Shown piece by piece: positions 18,591-27,986 of a stretch of DNA of 64,000 nucleotides (position 1 is the first letter of the stretch; each line of letters opens with the position of its first letter). The position numbers and the translations under genes are program-made. The DNA lies in the NCBI GenBank assembly GCA_037189845.1, contig JBBCIS010000007.1, forward strand, positions 111,926-175,925, written 5' to 3'. The notes under the pieces were generated by a model. The model worked only from the letters and a program-made list of their open reading frames with translations. It had not been told where the DNA came from and did not search any database. The DNA is from JAMLHH01 sp037189845. GTDB lineage: Bacteria > Bacteroidota > Bacteroidia > Chitinophagales > JADIYW01.

Positions 18591-19370
18591 ATGAACCCAC
18601 GCCGATATGTAGAAGTTTGTATTATCTCAGATATACATTTGGGTACGTACGGTTGTAGTGCGAGAGAGCTCAATCAATATCTGAAAAGTATAGATCCCGG
18701 CATTCTGATTATCAACGGCGACTGGCTGGACATCTGGAATTTCGGCTCCAATTACTGGCATCCTGAACACACAGAAAATTTGTTTTTAATCTTTGATTTT
18801 CTCAGAAAAGGAGTCCCTGTTTATTATCTCACAGGCAATCATGATGATTTGGTGAGAAAGTTTTCGGATCTGAAATTAGACACGCTGGAAATCAGGGATG
18901 AGCTCATTTTAGACCTTGACGGTAAATCGCACTGGATATTTCACGGAGATATTTTTGATCTTTCCGTTAGTCATAAAGCGAAATGGCTGGCACAGTTAGG
19001 TGGCAAAAGCTATGATTATCTCATCAGAATGAACAGGATCATCAATACGATCAGAGACAGAATGGGATTAGAGAAAATTATGTTGTCTAAGATGATCAAA
19101 GACAGCGTAAAGAGCCTGGTGAAAAAGAAAGTTTCTGATTTTGAGGAGATAGCAATTGAAAGGGCTATCCTGCACGGGTTTGATTATGTGATATGCGGGC
19201 ATGTACACAAGCCACAGATGAGATTTATCACTACAGGTGAAGGCTCTGTAACCTACCTGAACTCCGGTGATTGGGTAGAAAATCTGACTGCATTGGAATA
19301 TAACAACGGAAAGTGGGACCTGTTCTTCTATCAGAATGATCTGGCATTCAAAGGAATTGACAGGAGCTAG
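18591..19370 (+). CDS. LpxH-like metallophosphoesterase (putative UDP-2,3-diacylglucosamine diphosphatase)
   Basis: 259 residues with all calcineurin-like metallophosphoesterase motifs: SDIHLG, INGDWLDIWNF, LTGNHDD, FHGDIFD and CGHVHKPQ, ending in YLNSGDWVE. The Bacteroidota proteins of this group are annotated as UDP-2,3-diacylglucosamine diphosphatases, the fourth step of lipid A synthesis, but this subgroup is divergent from E. coli LpxH and the reaction is inferred from family. Cytoplasmic, membrane-associated. No lipid A genes adjoin it. Confidence 0.78.
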   Translation: MNPRRYVEVCIISDIHLGTYGCSARELNQYLKSIDPGILIINGDWLDIWNFGSNYWHPEHTENLFLIFDFLRKGVPVYYLTGNHDDLVRKFSDLKLDTLEIRDELILDLDGKSHWIFHGDIFDLSVSHKAKWLAQLGGKSYDYLIRMNRIINTIRDRMGLEKIMLSKMIKDSVKSLVKKKVSDFEEIAIERAILHGFDYVICGHVHKPQMRFITTGEGSVTYLNSGDWVENLTALEYNNGKWDLFFYQNDLAFKGIDRS

Positions 19371-19494
19371 ATTCACTTTTTGCAAATCTTCGACAGGTCA
19401 GTTTATGAGCAAAATTTGCAATAATACGATCTCAATTATTTCAACACTATTAGTGGTGTAAACTGATTACATTTACTCCAGATTTTTTACATAT

Positions 19495-20238
19495 ATGTTC
19501 GAAATTTTTACTACCCCTGAGGCATGGATCAGCTTGCTGACGCTGACCTTTATGGAAATAGTGTTGGGTATAGACAACATTATCTTTATTTCACTTATTG
19601 CAAACAGATTGCCTGCAGAGCAGCAAAGTAAAGCGCGGATTCTAGGTCTGGCGCTGGCTTTGATTTTCAGGATAGGTTTATTACTATCTATTAAATGGAT
19701 CGTTGGTCTTACTGCTCCATTATTCTCTGTCATGGGATATGATGTTACAGGCAGAGGATTGATTCTTTTGCTTGGCGGATTATTTTTATTAGCGAAAAGT
19801 ACCACTGAGATTGCCCACAAGGTCGAAGGAGAGCATCCTGATGCAATCAAAGAGCAGAACACGACTAAAAAGCCGGTCACTTTTTCAAGCGTTATTGCCC
19901 AGATCATTCTTTTGGATATTGTATTCTCATTTGACTCTATTCTGACAGCAGTCGGATTGACAGATCAGATTATTATAATGATACTGGCAGTTATCATATC
20001 CATGATCATAATGATGATTTTTGCGAGACCGGTGAGTGACTTTATTAATAAGTATCCTTCTTTGCAAATTTTAGCATTATCCTTTTTGATATTGATTGGA
20101 TTTATGCTTATTCTTGAAGGGTTGCCGGAAGGTTTGAATTTCCACATACCTAAAGGCTATATCTATTTTGCTGTATTCTTTTCTCTCATTGTTGAAATGG
20201 TTAATATTCGCAGAATAAAAAAGTCAAATACTAAATAA
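19495..20238 (+). CDS. TerC-family integral membrane protein
   Basis: 247 residues, about seven membrane spans. The family signature is clear: LTLTFMEIVLGIDNIIFISL with the conserved acidic Glu/Asp pair, and a second copy VIAQIILLDIVFSFDSILTA. Between them is a cytoplasmic loop (about 100-130). TerC proteins are linked to tellurite resistance and more recently to manganese export and metal loading of exported proteins; no ter genes are nearby, so a metal-transport role is more likely. The S41 protease starts 17 bases downstream, suggesting cotranscription. Confidence 0.9.
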   Translation: MFEIFTTPEAWISLLTLTFMEIVLGIDNIIFISLIANRLPAEQQSKARILGLALALIFRIGLLLSIKWIVGLTAPLFSVMGYDVTGRGLILLLGGLFLLAKSTTEIAHKVEGEHPDAIKEQNTTKKPVTFSSVIAQIILLDIVFSFDSILTAVGLTDQIIIMILAVIISMIIMMIFARPVSDFINKYPSLQILALSFLILIGFMLILEGLPEGLNFHIPKGYIYFAVFFSLIVEMVNIRRIKKSNTK

Positions 20239-20255
20239 ATTTAGATATTGTTATT

Positions 20256-21836
20256 ATGAAAATGCTCAGAATTTCCTTTTTACTGATTACTGCTATTTTT
20301 TCCGGAACAGCTGTCTTTGCGCAGGATGCTGCAATGCAGAAGATGAATTATTTCCTACGGTTACTGCAGTCTCAATATGTAGAGGAGGTCAATCTGGATA
20401 GCCTTGTAGATATCGGTATCACCAGTATTCTGGAAAAGCTGGATCCGCATTCAGTATACCTTAGTCCGGATGAATTGAAAAAAGCAAATGAACCTTTGGA
20501 AGGAAATTTTGAAGGTGTGGGCATTCAATTCAATATTTTTGAGGATACCATCAATATTGTTCACGTCATCATAGGTGGACCGTCCCAAAAAGTAGGCATT
20601 CAGGATGGAGATAAAATTATCAAAGTAGATGGTGATACAGTTGCCGGCGTAGGCATTACCAATGAAGGAGTTTTTAAAAGGCTGCGCGGAGCTAAAGGGA
20701 CTGAAGTAGTAGTTAGTATTAAACGGGAAGGTGTTTCTGAGCTATTGGAGTTTCTCATTGTCAGAGATAAAATTCCTTTGTATGCATTGGATGCAGCCTA
20801 CATTACCCCGGATAAAATAGGATATATCAAATTATCCAGATTTGCATCTTCAGCAACTACGGAAGTGAGATCAGCTATAGATTCTCTCAATCTATTAGGG
20901 ATGAAAGGTTTGATCCTGGATCTTACCGGAAATGGTGGTGGTTATCTCAATCAGGCAGAAGGTTTGGCGGATTTGTTTCTGGATGATGATAAATTAATTG
21001 TCTATACAGAAGGAAGATCTCAGCCAAGACAGGATCTTCATGCTACCAGCGATGGGAATTATCAAAAGGGGAAACTGGTAATTATGATCGATGGATCCAG
21101 CGCGAGTGCCAGTGAGATTGTCTCAGGTGCAGTACAGGATTGGGACAGAGGTGTTCTGGTGGGTAGAAGAACTTATGGAAAAGGATTGGTTCAGAAAGGG
21201 TATTCTTTACCGGATTATTCTGCAGTGAGATTAACTATGGCTCATTATTACATTCCAAGCGGCAGGTCTATACAAAGACCTTACAAAGCAGGAAATCAAA
21301 AATATGCTGAAGATTTTATTGAAAGATTTGAAAGCGGAGAGTTATTTGACGAGAAAAAAATGATTTTGACAGATTCCACTCCTTATTATACCAATGGAAA
21401 AAGATTAGTTTACGGAGGTGGAGGTGTGATTCCTGATGTATATGTTCCTGTAGATACTTCATGGAGAACAGATTTTTACAGTAAGCTTTTACGTACCGGT
21501 ATTTTTTCAAAGTTTACATTGAAGTATGTCAATGACCATCGTTCTGAATTGAGTAAAAAATATCCGGATGTGCAATTGTTTAATAAAAACTTCCTTGTAG
21601 ATGATGCTCTTTGGGAAGAATTTCTGGCTTATGCTGACAAAAGCGATATTAAACCTGATCCTGAGAAAAAATCCAATGAATACAATATGAAGCTGCAGCT
21701 CAAAGCAATGGTAGCACAAACGTTGTTCAATTCAAAAGCTTACTATCAGATCATCAATGAACTGGATCCCGTATACAATAAAGCGATGGAAGTCATCACG
21801 GGTAAAGAGTACAAGAAAATTCTGAAAATAGAATAG
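20256..21836 (+). CDS. S41-family C-terminal processing protease (CtpA-like)
   Basis: 526 residues. Signal peptide ends at AVFAQ. A PDZ domain (about 90-170; EGVGIQFNIF, GGPSQKVGIQDGDKIIKVDG) precedes the S41 catalytic domain with Ser284 in SSASASE and Lys309 in YGKGLVQ, the 25-residue spacing usual for the Ser/Lys dyad. A C-terminal extension of about 130 residues is typical of Bacteroidota tail-specific proteases. It acts in the periplasm, trimming or degrading proteins from the C-terminus. It follows terC by 17 bases and is followed by a terminator. Confidence 0.93.
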   Translation: MKMLRISFLLITAIFSGTAVFAQDAAMQKMNYFLRLLQSQYVEEVNLDSLVDIGITSILEKLDPHSVYLSPDELKKANEPLEGNFEGVGIQFNIFEDTINIVHVIIGGPSQKVGIQDGDKIIKVDGDTVAGVGITNEGVFKRLRGAKGTEVVVSIKREGVSELLEFLIVRDKIPLYALDAAYITPDKIGYIKLSRFASSATTEVRSAIDSLNLLGMKGLILDLTGNGGGYLNQAEGLADLFLDDDKLIVYTEGRSQPRQDLHATSDGNYQKGKLVIMIDGSSASASEIVSGAVQDWDRGVLVGRRTYGKGLVQKGYSLPDYSAVRLTMAHYYIPSGRSIQRPYKAGNQKYAEDFIERFESGELFDEKKMILTDSTPYYTNGKRLVYGGGGVIPDVYVPVDTSWRTDFYSKLLRTGIFSKFTLKYVNDHRSELSKKYPDVQLFNKNFLVDDALWEEFLAYADKSDIKPDPEKKSNEYNMKLQLKAMVAQTLFNSKAYYQIINELDPVYNKAMEVITGKEYKKILKIE

Positions 21837-21888
21837 TGATTAAGAGATAATGTGATTTCTGCCAAATAAACAGAATCATTATTTATAC

Positions 21889-21920
21889 GCCGGATTCAGT
21901 GATGGGTCCGGCTTTTTATT
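21889..21920 (+). terminator. Terminator after the S41 protease
   Basis: Stem GCCGGA/TCCGGC (21889-21894 with 21907-21912), 12-base loop, then TTTTTATTTT. The remaining 300 bases up to 22226 are AT-rich and hold no credible ORF, only the promoter box listed next. Confidence 0.65.
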
Positions 21921-22158
21921 TTAGGTATTTTGGTTACCATCGTTTAGGTATCAGCACTTGTTAATTCTATGTAAATGCTTGAATGGCATTAAAATCAACC
22001 ACGTATTTACTTTATTATCAATTACATATTAAACAAGCCTTCTGTTGGTTTTACTTTCAGATTTAAGTTATACATTCTCAGTTTTTTACATTTTTTCCTG
22101 ACTTAGGTATTCTTATCCGTGAAGTAGATTCCTTCTTCTGAAAGGAAGTGGTTTCATT

Positions 22159-22166
22159 TATCTTTG
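22159..22166 (+). promoter_or_regulatory. -7 box TATCTTTG for the outer-membrane receptor
   Basis: TATCTTTGCAC matches the Bacteroidota -7 consensus and lies 60 bases before the ATG at 22227. The same extended string TATCTTTGCAC precedes the tRNA-Arg gene. A -33 TTG is not evident. Confidence 0.55.
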
Positions 22167-22226
22167 CACGCTATTTAGAACAATTCTAATTTAATTGGAT
22201 CCATAAAGCTATTTGAACTTAAGTAT

Positions 22227-24659
22227 ATGTTACGAATATTATTGATGCTGAGCTTGTATTTCGCAGTTCCTCATTATATCGCAGCTGCTTCGTTGACCGG
22301 AAAAGTTACAGATGAAGAGCAGCTTCCTGTAGAGTTTGTTGCCATAGGATTATATCAATCTTCGGATTCTTCATTGATAAAAGGAACTTTGTCAGAAGAA
22401 CAAGGTCTTTTCACTATTTCGGAAATTGTACCCGGAAGCTATTATATCAGCATCAGCTATCTTGGATACAAAAGATTAATAGTTGATGTTATAGTTGAAG
22501 CCGGTAACACTATAAAAGATTTGGGTGATCTAATCTTAGAGCCGGATGTTCAGGAAGTTGCTACAACTATTGTAACAGGAAAAAAAAGTCTGATAGTGCA
22601 GGAGGCGGATAAGACCGTTATCAATGTTGCAAATACTATTCTTGCAGAAGGGAATAATGCGCTGGAACTTTTGGAGAAATCTCCCGGATTAGGTTTTGAC
22701 GCAGACGGAAATATACAGCTGAAAGGAAGAACCGGGGTTTTAGTCATGATCAATGGGAAAAGATCTTATTTGTCCGGGGAAGAGCTGAATAACTTTTTAA
22801 AAAGTACACCTTCCAATTCCATTCAGAAACTGGAGATCATCACCAATCCATCTGCGAGATATGACGCATCCGGAAGTTCTGGAATCATCAATATTGTTTT
22901 GAAAAAAAATGAATTGACCGGGACAAACGGCAGCATTTATACAAACTATGGACGAGGCAGAAAAAACAGAGCCGGTGCTGGGCTCAGCCTGAACTACAGA
23001 AACAGATCTTTTAATATTTTCGGCAGCTATGACTTCTGGTACAGAGGTGAAGAAGAATACAGAGATAACCTCAGAAATTTTTTCGATTCCCGGGAATCTG
23101 TTTTTCCTTCCAGAACCTCTCATCAATATTCTGTCACTAATGAACCTCTCACAACCAACAATTTTAAATTGGGTGCGGATTATTATATCAATGAACACAA
23201 CATTATCGGAGCAGTGGCGTACGGAAATATCGGGACATATATCAATCGCAACCAGACTTCCAATATATTGACAGATTTCAATAACATTCTTTTGTTGGAT
23301 GCATTTACAACAAATAATAATAAAGAAACCTGGAACAGCATTATTTCAAATATCAACTATGCCCATTATTTTAAAAAAGAAGGCCGGGAGCTGACGGTAG
23401 ATTTTGACCATTCATTGAATGATTATCGTTCCAGTCAGAATATGAAGACTTTGTACCGCGGAGGAACAGAGGCGGGGGAATTACCATCCTTTGACAGAAG
23501 AGGGAATATTCCATCCAAAACCAGTGTATATGCTCCTAAAGCAGATTATAAACATGTTTTTAATAAAACAATGCATTTTGAAGCTGGTTGGAAAAGCAGT
23601 ATTGTCAGTGTGGACAATAACCTCAAGTATGATACACTTCAAAACAACAACTGGGTATATGATGCTACAACCTCCAACCATTTTAAGTACAAAGAATTTA
23701 TTCACGCAGCCTATTTCAGCTTTTTCAAAGAATGGAAAGGTATCAGCATTCAGGCTGGCTTAAGAGGAGAACACACGCAAACTACCGGAACTCAGGTCAC
23801 GACGGATTCCACTGTAAAAAGATCATATTTTCAGCTGTTCCCAAGTGCATTTATCAATAAAAGCATAGGCGAAGATAATCAGCTCCGTCTCTCTTACAGC
23901 CGCAGAATTGAACGTCCGGATTACGGTGACCTGAATCCATTCAGAGTTTACACTGATCCATATTTATATTTTGAAGGAAATCCGTTTTTACAACCGGAAC
24001 TCTCTCACTCCTTAGAATTTACGTATACCTGGAAAAGTGCGCTCAGTACATCATTGGTCTTTAGCTATACATCAGATGTTGTCAACTGGATCATAGGTAC
24101 AATAGATTCTTCTGAAATTACTTTCCAAAGTCCTCAGAATCTGAGTAGTCAGGTATATCTGGGTTTGAATGTGTCCTATTCCAAAGAATTCTTCCCTTGG
24201 TGGTCACACACTTCATTTGCTAATGTGTACTGGAACAAATATAAAGATGAGGCGAATCAGTATGATTTTGAAAACAACATGGTATCATTTGAGTATAATA
24301 CACAAAACTCATTCAAATTTGGCAAAGGATTTTCTGCCGAATTGGGCGGGTTTTACAGATCCAAATCCATTTACGGCGTATTCATTACCAAACCTATGTT
24401 TGCCGTTTCTGCCGGAGTACAAAAATCTTTCTCAGACAAAAAGGCTACTTTGAAAATTGCGCTTAGTGATATATTCAGAACACACAACAGATTTTCATAC
24501 GGAACTTATGACAATCTGCAAACAAGCAGAGATCTTAAATATGATAACCGTGTACTGACGGTATCTTTCTCATACAGATTCGGAAAAGACAATCTGAAAA
24601 CAAGAAGCAGAGAAGGCGGCAATGATGATATACAAAACCGTGTAAGAGGGGGCAGCTAA
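22227..24659 (+). CDS. TonB-dependent-receptor-like outer membrane beta-barrel protein
   Basis: 810 residues. Signal peptide ends at YIAAA. Residues about 20-105 form a carboxypeptidase-regulatory-like Ig domain (ASLTGKVTDEEQLPVEFVAI). A plug-like region follows (LLEKSPGLGFDADGNIQLKG, VMINGKRSYLSG, ITNPSARYDASGSSGIINIV), then a long outer-membrane beta-barrel (family outer membrane beta-barrel protein, related to SusC/TonB receptors) ending VSFSYRFGKDN plus a charged tail. It probably imports or binds a ligand in a TonB-dependent way, but no SusD-like partner is adjacent, so it is not a classical SusCD pair. Monocistronic or followed by yccF. Confidence 0.85.
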   Translation: MLRILLMLSLYFAVPHYIAAASLTGKVTDEEQLPVEFVAIGLYQSSDSSLIKGTLSEEQGLFTISEIVPGSYYISISYLGYKRLIVDVIVEAGNTIKDLGDLILEPDVQEVATTIVTGKKSLIVQEADKTVINVANTILAEGNNALELLEKSPGLGFDADGNIQLKGRTGVLVMINGKRSYLSGEELNNFLKSTPSNSIQKLEIITNPSARYDASGSSGIINIVLKKNELTGTNGSIYTNYGRGRKNRAGAGLSLNYRNRSFNIFGSYDFWYRGEEEYRDNLRNFFDSRESVFPSRTSHQYSVTNEPLTTNNFKLGADYYINEHNIIGAVAYGNIGTYINRNQTSNILTDFNNILLLDAFTTNNNKETWNSIISNINYAHYFKKEGRELTVDFDHSLNDYRSSQNMKTLYRGGTEAGELPSFDRRGNIPSKTSVYAPKADYKHVFNKTMHFEAGWKSSIVSVDNNLKYDTLQNNNWVYDATTSNHFKYKEFIHAAYFSFFKEWKGISIQAGLRGEHTQTTGTQVTTDSTVKRSYFQLFPSAFINKSIGEDNQLRLSYSRRIERPDYGDLNPFRVYTDPYLYFEGNPFLQPELSHSLEFTYTWKSALSTSLVFSYTSDVVNWIIGTIDSSEITFQSPQNLSSQVYLGLNVSYSKEFFPWWSHTSFANVYWNKYKDEANQYDFENNMVSFEYNTQNSFKFGKGFSAELGGFYRSKSIYGVFITKPMFAVSAGVQKSFSDKKATLKIALSDIFRTHNRFSYGTYDNLQTSRDLKYDNRVLTVSFSYRFGKDNLKTRSREGGNDDIQNRVRGGS

Positions 24660-24715
24660 TATTCAGGAACAACTTTTATGATTATTCGTTGTTAGGATAG
24701 TTGAAAGAAAAGAAA

Positions 24716-25105
24716 ATGAAAGTTTTAGGAAATATTCTCTGGATAATATTTGGTGGTTTTGTAACAGCGATGGAATATTTCGCAGCCAGTGTTCCGCTGT
24801 TTTTATCTATTGTTGGAATTCCTTTCGGAGTTCAGGCAGTCAAGCTGGGGATTTTACAATTATGGCCGTTTGGTGTTAAAGTAAGAAAAAGTGAGAACGG
24901 ATCAGGTTGCCTGTATACCGGTTTGAATATACTTTGGTTCATTTTTGCAGGAATTCCCATCTTTTTGACTCATATATTGTTTGGAGTGTTACTGGCGATT
25001 ACAATTATCGGTTTACCGTTTGCAAAACAACATTTTAAGCTTTCAGGGCTGGCATTGAGCCCATTCGGAAAAATTCTTGAATATCCAAAGTCAGGTATAT
25101 TATAG
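24716..25105 (+). CDS. YccF-domain inner membrane protein
   Basis: 129 residues from the ATG at 24716, which is preceded by a purine-rich run (AAGAAAAGAAA); an in-frame TTG at 24701 is less likely. Two YccF repeats are seen: MKVLGNILWIIFGGFVTAME with VGIPFGVQAVKLG, then LNILWFIFAGIPIFLTHILF with IIGLPFAKQHFKLSGLALSPFG split by a short loop. About four membrane spans. Function unknown in all bacteria. It sits 57 bases after the receptor gene and may be cotranscribed with it. Confidence 0.88.
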   Translation: MKVLGNILWIIFGGFVTAMEYFAASVPLFLSIVGIPFGVQAVKLGILQLWPFGVKVRKSENGSGCLYTGLNILWFIFAGIPIFLTHILFGVLLAITIIGLPFAKQHFKLSGLALSPFGKILEYPKSGIL

Positions 25106-25144
25106 AAAAACAGTATCTTCCATTAAGCACGCAAAATCAACTTA

Positions 25145-26197
25145 ATGAGAAGACTTTTACTACTCTTTTTTATCTGTCTCTGTATTTCATCAGTAAATGC
25201 ACAGATTACAATCGTAAGAAATGATCTGCCTGTCATGAATGATGCAGTCAGAATCACCAATACAGATATTTCCGGTATAGATTATACTCAGACAGGAGCA
25301 GATTTCTCCTGGAATTTTTCACATCTCCCTGACAGAGGTGAAGAAGTTATGGAATACAAGGCCGCTTTACAGACAGATTACCGCCTGTATTTCCTGGGAT
25401 TGACTTATTTCGGCTTGAAAGGTGAAGATCTGACAATTGGCGGATATGGATTAAAGGATATTTACAATTTCTACGAAATAGATAACAGCAAGTATGGAAT
25501 CAAAGGAATCGGAGTGAAGTTTCAGGATGCTCCTTTAGCTGCGGTTTACTCAAAACTGGACAAAATATTCAGCCTGCCTATGAGGTTTGGCCAAAAAGAC
25601 AGCAATCAATATGCATTCAAAGTCGATATTCCATCTCTCGGAACTTACAAAGGAGACGGCATAAGAGTCACCGAGGTAGACGGTTGGGGTAATATCACTA
25701 CTCCTTACGGGACATTCCCTTGCCTGAGGACAAAATCTGTAGTGAATGGAACGGATAGCGTTATAGCCACAGTTTTCGGATTTGAAATAAAGCTGGGGTT
25801 ACCTGTATCCAAAATAGAATATCAGTGGTGGGCAAAAGGTCAGAAATCTCCTGTCATGAACATAGAAGGACGTATGGTTGGAAATAATTTTTTACCTGCT
25901 AAAACTTACTACAGAGGCACTGACATCAGTGTGCCAACGTCTGCACAGCAACCATCTCTTTCTTTGGAATGGAATATCTATCCTGTCAATGGACAAAAAG
26001 GTTGGAGCATTCAGATTCCGGATGAGTATCTTGGAAGTGACCTGAGCATTTATCAACTGAACGGACAGCTGGTTCAATCCTTAAAACTTTATAACAATCT
26101 CCGGCAAATATCTGTCCAGGGCCCGGCAGGCACGTATATTGCTGTTTTGAGTAACAATCAGGGCTTTTCTTCTAAGAAAGTCATACTTCAGCAATAA
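25145..26197 (+). CDS. Secreted protein of unknown function with a weak T9SS-type C-terminus
   Basis: 350 residues. A signal peptide ends at SVNAQ. The central 200 residues are predominantly beta-stranded with no motif I recognise. The last 75 residues (WNIYPVNGQKGWSIQIPDEY, LSIYQLNGQLVQSL, GTYIAVLSN, KKVILQQ) follow the layout of a type A T9SS sorting domain but lack a standard YPNP box, having YPVN instead. It may be a degenerate T9SS cargo. It lies 40 bases after yccF and 17 bases before a small membrane protein. Confidence 0.7.
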   Translation: MRRLLLLFFICLCISSVNAQITIVRNDLPVMNDAVRITNTDISGIDYTQTGADFSWNFSHLPDRGEEVMEYKAALQTDYRLYFLGLTYFGLKGEDLTIGGYGLKDIYNFYEIDNSKYGIKGIGVKFQDAPLAAVYSKLDKIFSLPMRFGQKDSNQYAFKVDIPSLGTYKGDGIRVTEVDGWGNITTPYGTFPCLRTKSVVNGTDSVIATVFGFEIKLGLPVSKIEYQWWAKGQKSPVMNIEGRMVGNNFLPAKTYYRGTDISVPTSAQQPSLSLEWNIYPVNGQKGWSIQIPDEYLGSDLSIYQLNGQLVQSLKLYNNLRQISVQGPAGTYIAVLSNNQGFSSKKVILQQ

Positions 26198-26213
26198 GAA
26201 AAATATATAAAGA

Positions 26214-26786
26214 GTGGAAGGATTGATCGATATAGTCATTTACTGGGCAATTTTCATTGCCTTAATACTCATTCCTGTCTGGGTATCAGTCAAAATATAT
26301 CAATACTTTCAAAAGAAAAATTCAGATCTGCGGTTTGCCGCATTTATTCCTGTTGCCATAGTTATAGTGATCGCTTACTTTCTGAAATCTCCTTCAGATA
26401 AGTATTACAAAGAAATTTATCAGGAGGTGACAAGATCAGAATTTCCTATCAATGCACGGATTAAAGCGAAATATACAACTGAACAGTCATGGCTGAATGG
26501 AAGAACCTTGCTAAAAATCAGTATGGATCCTGAGCATGTTTCCAACCTGAGACAACAATTAATAGGAAGTGGTTATGCTGTAGATAAGGATCCCAAAGAA
26601 TATCAGCAGCTAAAATTCAATGATCCGGGCAACTTTCAATTATCAGAACAGGAAAAGATCGGTGATGTTCTCTACAACAGACCTGTGGGGCAATCGGATC
26701 TATACTATAGTGTGGCTTTTCTGACAGATGGGGAAACGATTGTGGTCAAAAAAGTCAATGACCTCACAGAAGAAAATGTAAAATAA
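26214..26786 (+). CDS. Small membrane protein of unknown function
   Basis: 190 residues from a GTG start. Two N-terminal membrane spans (about 5-25 and 40-60; IVIYWAIFIALILIPVWVSV, FIPVAIVIVIAYFL) are followed by a soluble domain of about 125 residues rich in charged residues (EQSWLNGRTLLKISM, VKKVNDLTEENVK), presumably periplasmic or cytoplasmic. I recognise no family. It begins 17 bases after the secreted protein and ends at a strong terminator, so it closes this transcription unit. Confidence 0.65.
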   Translation: MEGLIDIVIYWAIFIALILIPVWVSVKIYQYFQKKNSDLRFAAFIPVAIVIVIAYFLKSPSDKYYKEIYQEVTRSEFPINARIKAKYTTEQSWLNGRTLLKISMDPEHVSNLRQQLIGSGYAVDKDPKEYQQLKFNDPGNFQLSEQEKIGDVLYNRPVGQSDLYYSVAFLTDGETIVVKKVNDLTEENVK

Positions 26787-26816
26787 AAAAGCAGCAGGAT
26801 CATCCTGCTGCTTTTT
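26785..26816. terminator. Bidirectional terminator between convergent genes
   Basis: Stem GCAGCAGG (26791-26798) pairs with CCTGCTGC (26804-26811), loop ATCAT, with an A-run on the left and a T-run on the right. It can end transcripts from both sides. Confidence 0.85.
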
Positions 26817-26869
26817 ATTCAGAACAAATTGCTTTGTTTGTAATCTGTATAGCTTTGCATAAATCAACT

Positions 26870-27397
26870 TCAATCTCCGCCTGTCCCTTTGAACTGGTCT
26901 TCTTTGAACCTGAACAAAATATTGAAGGATGTCAAAGATCCATAGATACGGGTAATATACTGCTGTAAGTCTACCTTTTCTTCATCACTGAGCTTAGAAG
27001 CATTGATTTTTTGCTCCATTACTCTCAGGCGGTCTCTGACCATGACTATTTTATGAAAGAACGTATCAATAGGAATTGCCTTAGGTTGAAGATCTCTATT
27101 GCCCGGTTTTAGAATCATCTCTCCATCTTTCCATTTCTCTCCAAGATATACCTGCTCGGAAGGTGCGGTAAGAGGCTCTAAAATATCTCTCAGAATACCT
27201 TCTACCTGCTCAAGTGAAATAGTATCTTCTTCCGGCTTTTCTACCTGCTTGACGATGATATAGTTTTCAAAATTCTTACTGATCTCCTTTTCTCCGTGTT
27301 CCGGAAAATAGATCTCATAATATCTTTCTTCTACTCCTATTACAACACCATTGCCATAAGTGGGATGTGTCAGTCTTGTACCAATAGTTAATTCCAT
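26870..27397 (-). CDS. Conserved hypothetical with N-terminal SH3/Tudor-like fold
   Basis: 175 residues, cytoplasmic. The first 45 residues (GTRLTHPTYGNGVVIGVEER, YYEIYFPEHG) resemble the small beta-barrel at the start of CarD-like or DUF3553-like proteins, which contact RNA polymerase or helicases; this is pattern similarity only. The remainder is helical and charged. It begins 9 bases after frr, so it belongs to the pyrH-frr unit. A nucleic-acid or transcription-related role is possible but not shown. Confidence 0.65.
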   Translation of the reverse strand: MELTIGTRLTHPTYGNGVVIGVEERYYEIYFPEHGEKEISKNFENYIIVKQVEKPEEDTISLEQVEGILRDILEPLTAPSEQVYLGEKWKDGEMILKPGNRDLQPKAIPIDTFFHKIVMVRDRLRVMEQKINASKLSDEEKVDLQQYITRIYGSLTSFNILFRFKEDQFKGTGGD

Positions 27398-27406
27398 ACG
27401 ATAGTA

Positions 27407-27970
27407 CTAGATAGTCATGATTTCTTCTTCTTTTATCGCCAGCATTTTATCTACTTTGGCAATAAATTCATTGGTAGCCTGCTGAATGGTTTCTTCAGCA
27501 CCTTTAGCCATATCTTCAGAAAGACCGTCTTTAGACAAAGATTTGATTTCGTCATTACCGTCTTTACGGGCAGAACGGATAGAAACTTTGCATGTCTCTC
27601 CGGCTGCTTTAGATTGCTTGACAAGATCTCTTCTTCTCTCTTCTGTCATTGGAGGAATTACCAGTCTGATGTTTTCCCCGTCATTTTGAGGCGTTACACC
27701 CAGGTTGGCCTGGAAGATAGATCTTTCCAGATCTCCGATTAGCTTTCTTTCAAACGGCGTGATTAAAAGTGTTCTGGCATCCTGCAATTTTACAGAAGCA
27801 ATCTGTTGAAGCGGAGTAGGCATACCATAGTACTCTACTTTTACTGCAGACAACATATCCGGACTTGCTTTACCTGCACGGACCCTTCTCAATTCTTCCT
27901 CTAAATGTTTCAGAGCCTTCATCATAGACTCCCTCGTCTCATCAATGACAAATTGAACTTCTTCGTTCAT
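27407..27970 (-). CDS. frr: Ribosome recycling factor
   Basis: 187 residues, standard length. The family patterns are present: LEEELRRVRAGKASPDML, VEYYGMPTPLQQIASV, RTLLITPFERKLIGDLERSI, IPPMTEERRRDLVKQSK. With EF-G it splits the post-termination ribosome. It lies 16 bases downstream of pyrH, the usual bacterial order. Confidence 0.97.
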   Translation of the reverse strand: MNEEVQFVIDETRESMMKALKHLEEELRRVRAGKASPDMLSAVKVEYYGMPTPLQQIASVKLQDARTLLITPFERKLIGDLERSIFQANLGVTPQNDGENIRLVIPPMTEERRRDLVKQSKAAGETCKVSIRSARKDGNDEIKSLSKDGLSEDMAKGAEETIQQATNEFIAKVDKMLAIKEEEIMTI

Positions 27971-27986
27971 GATAAATTTATTTCAA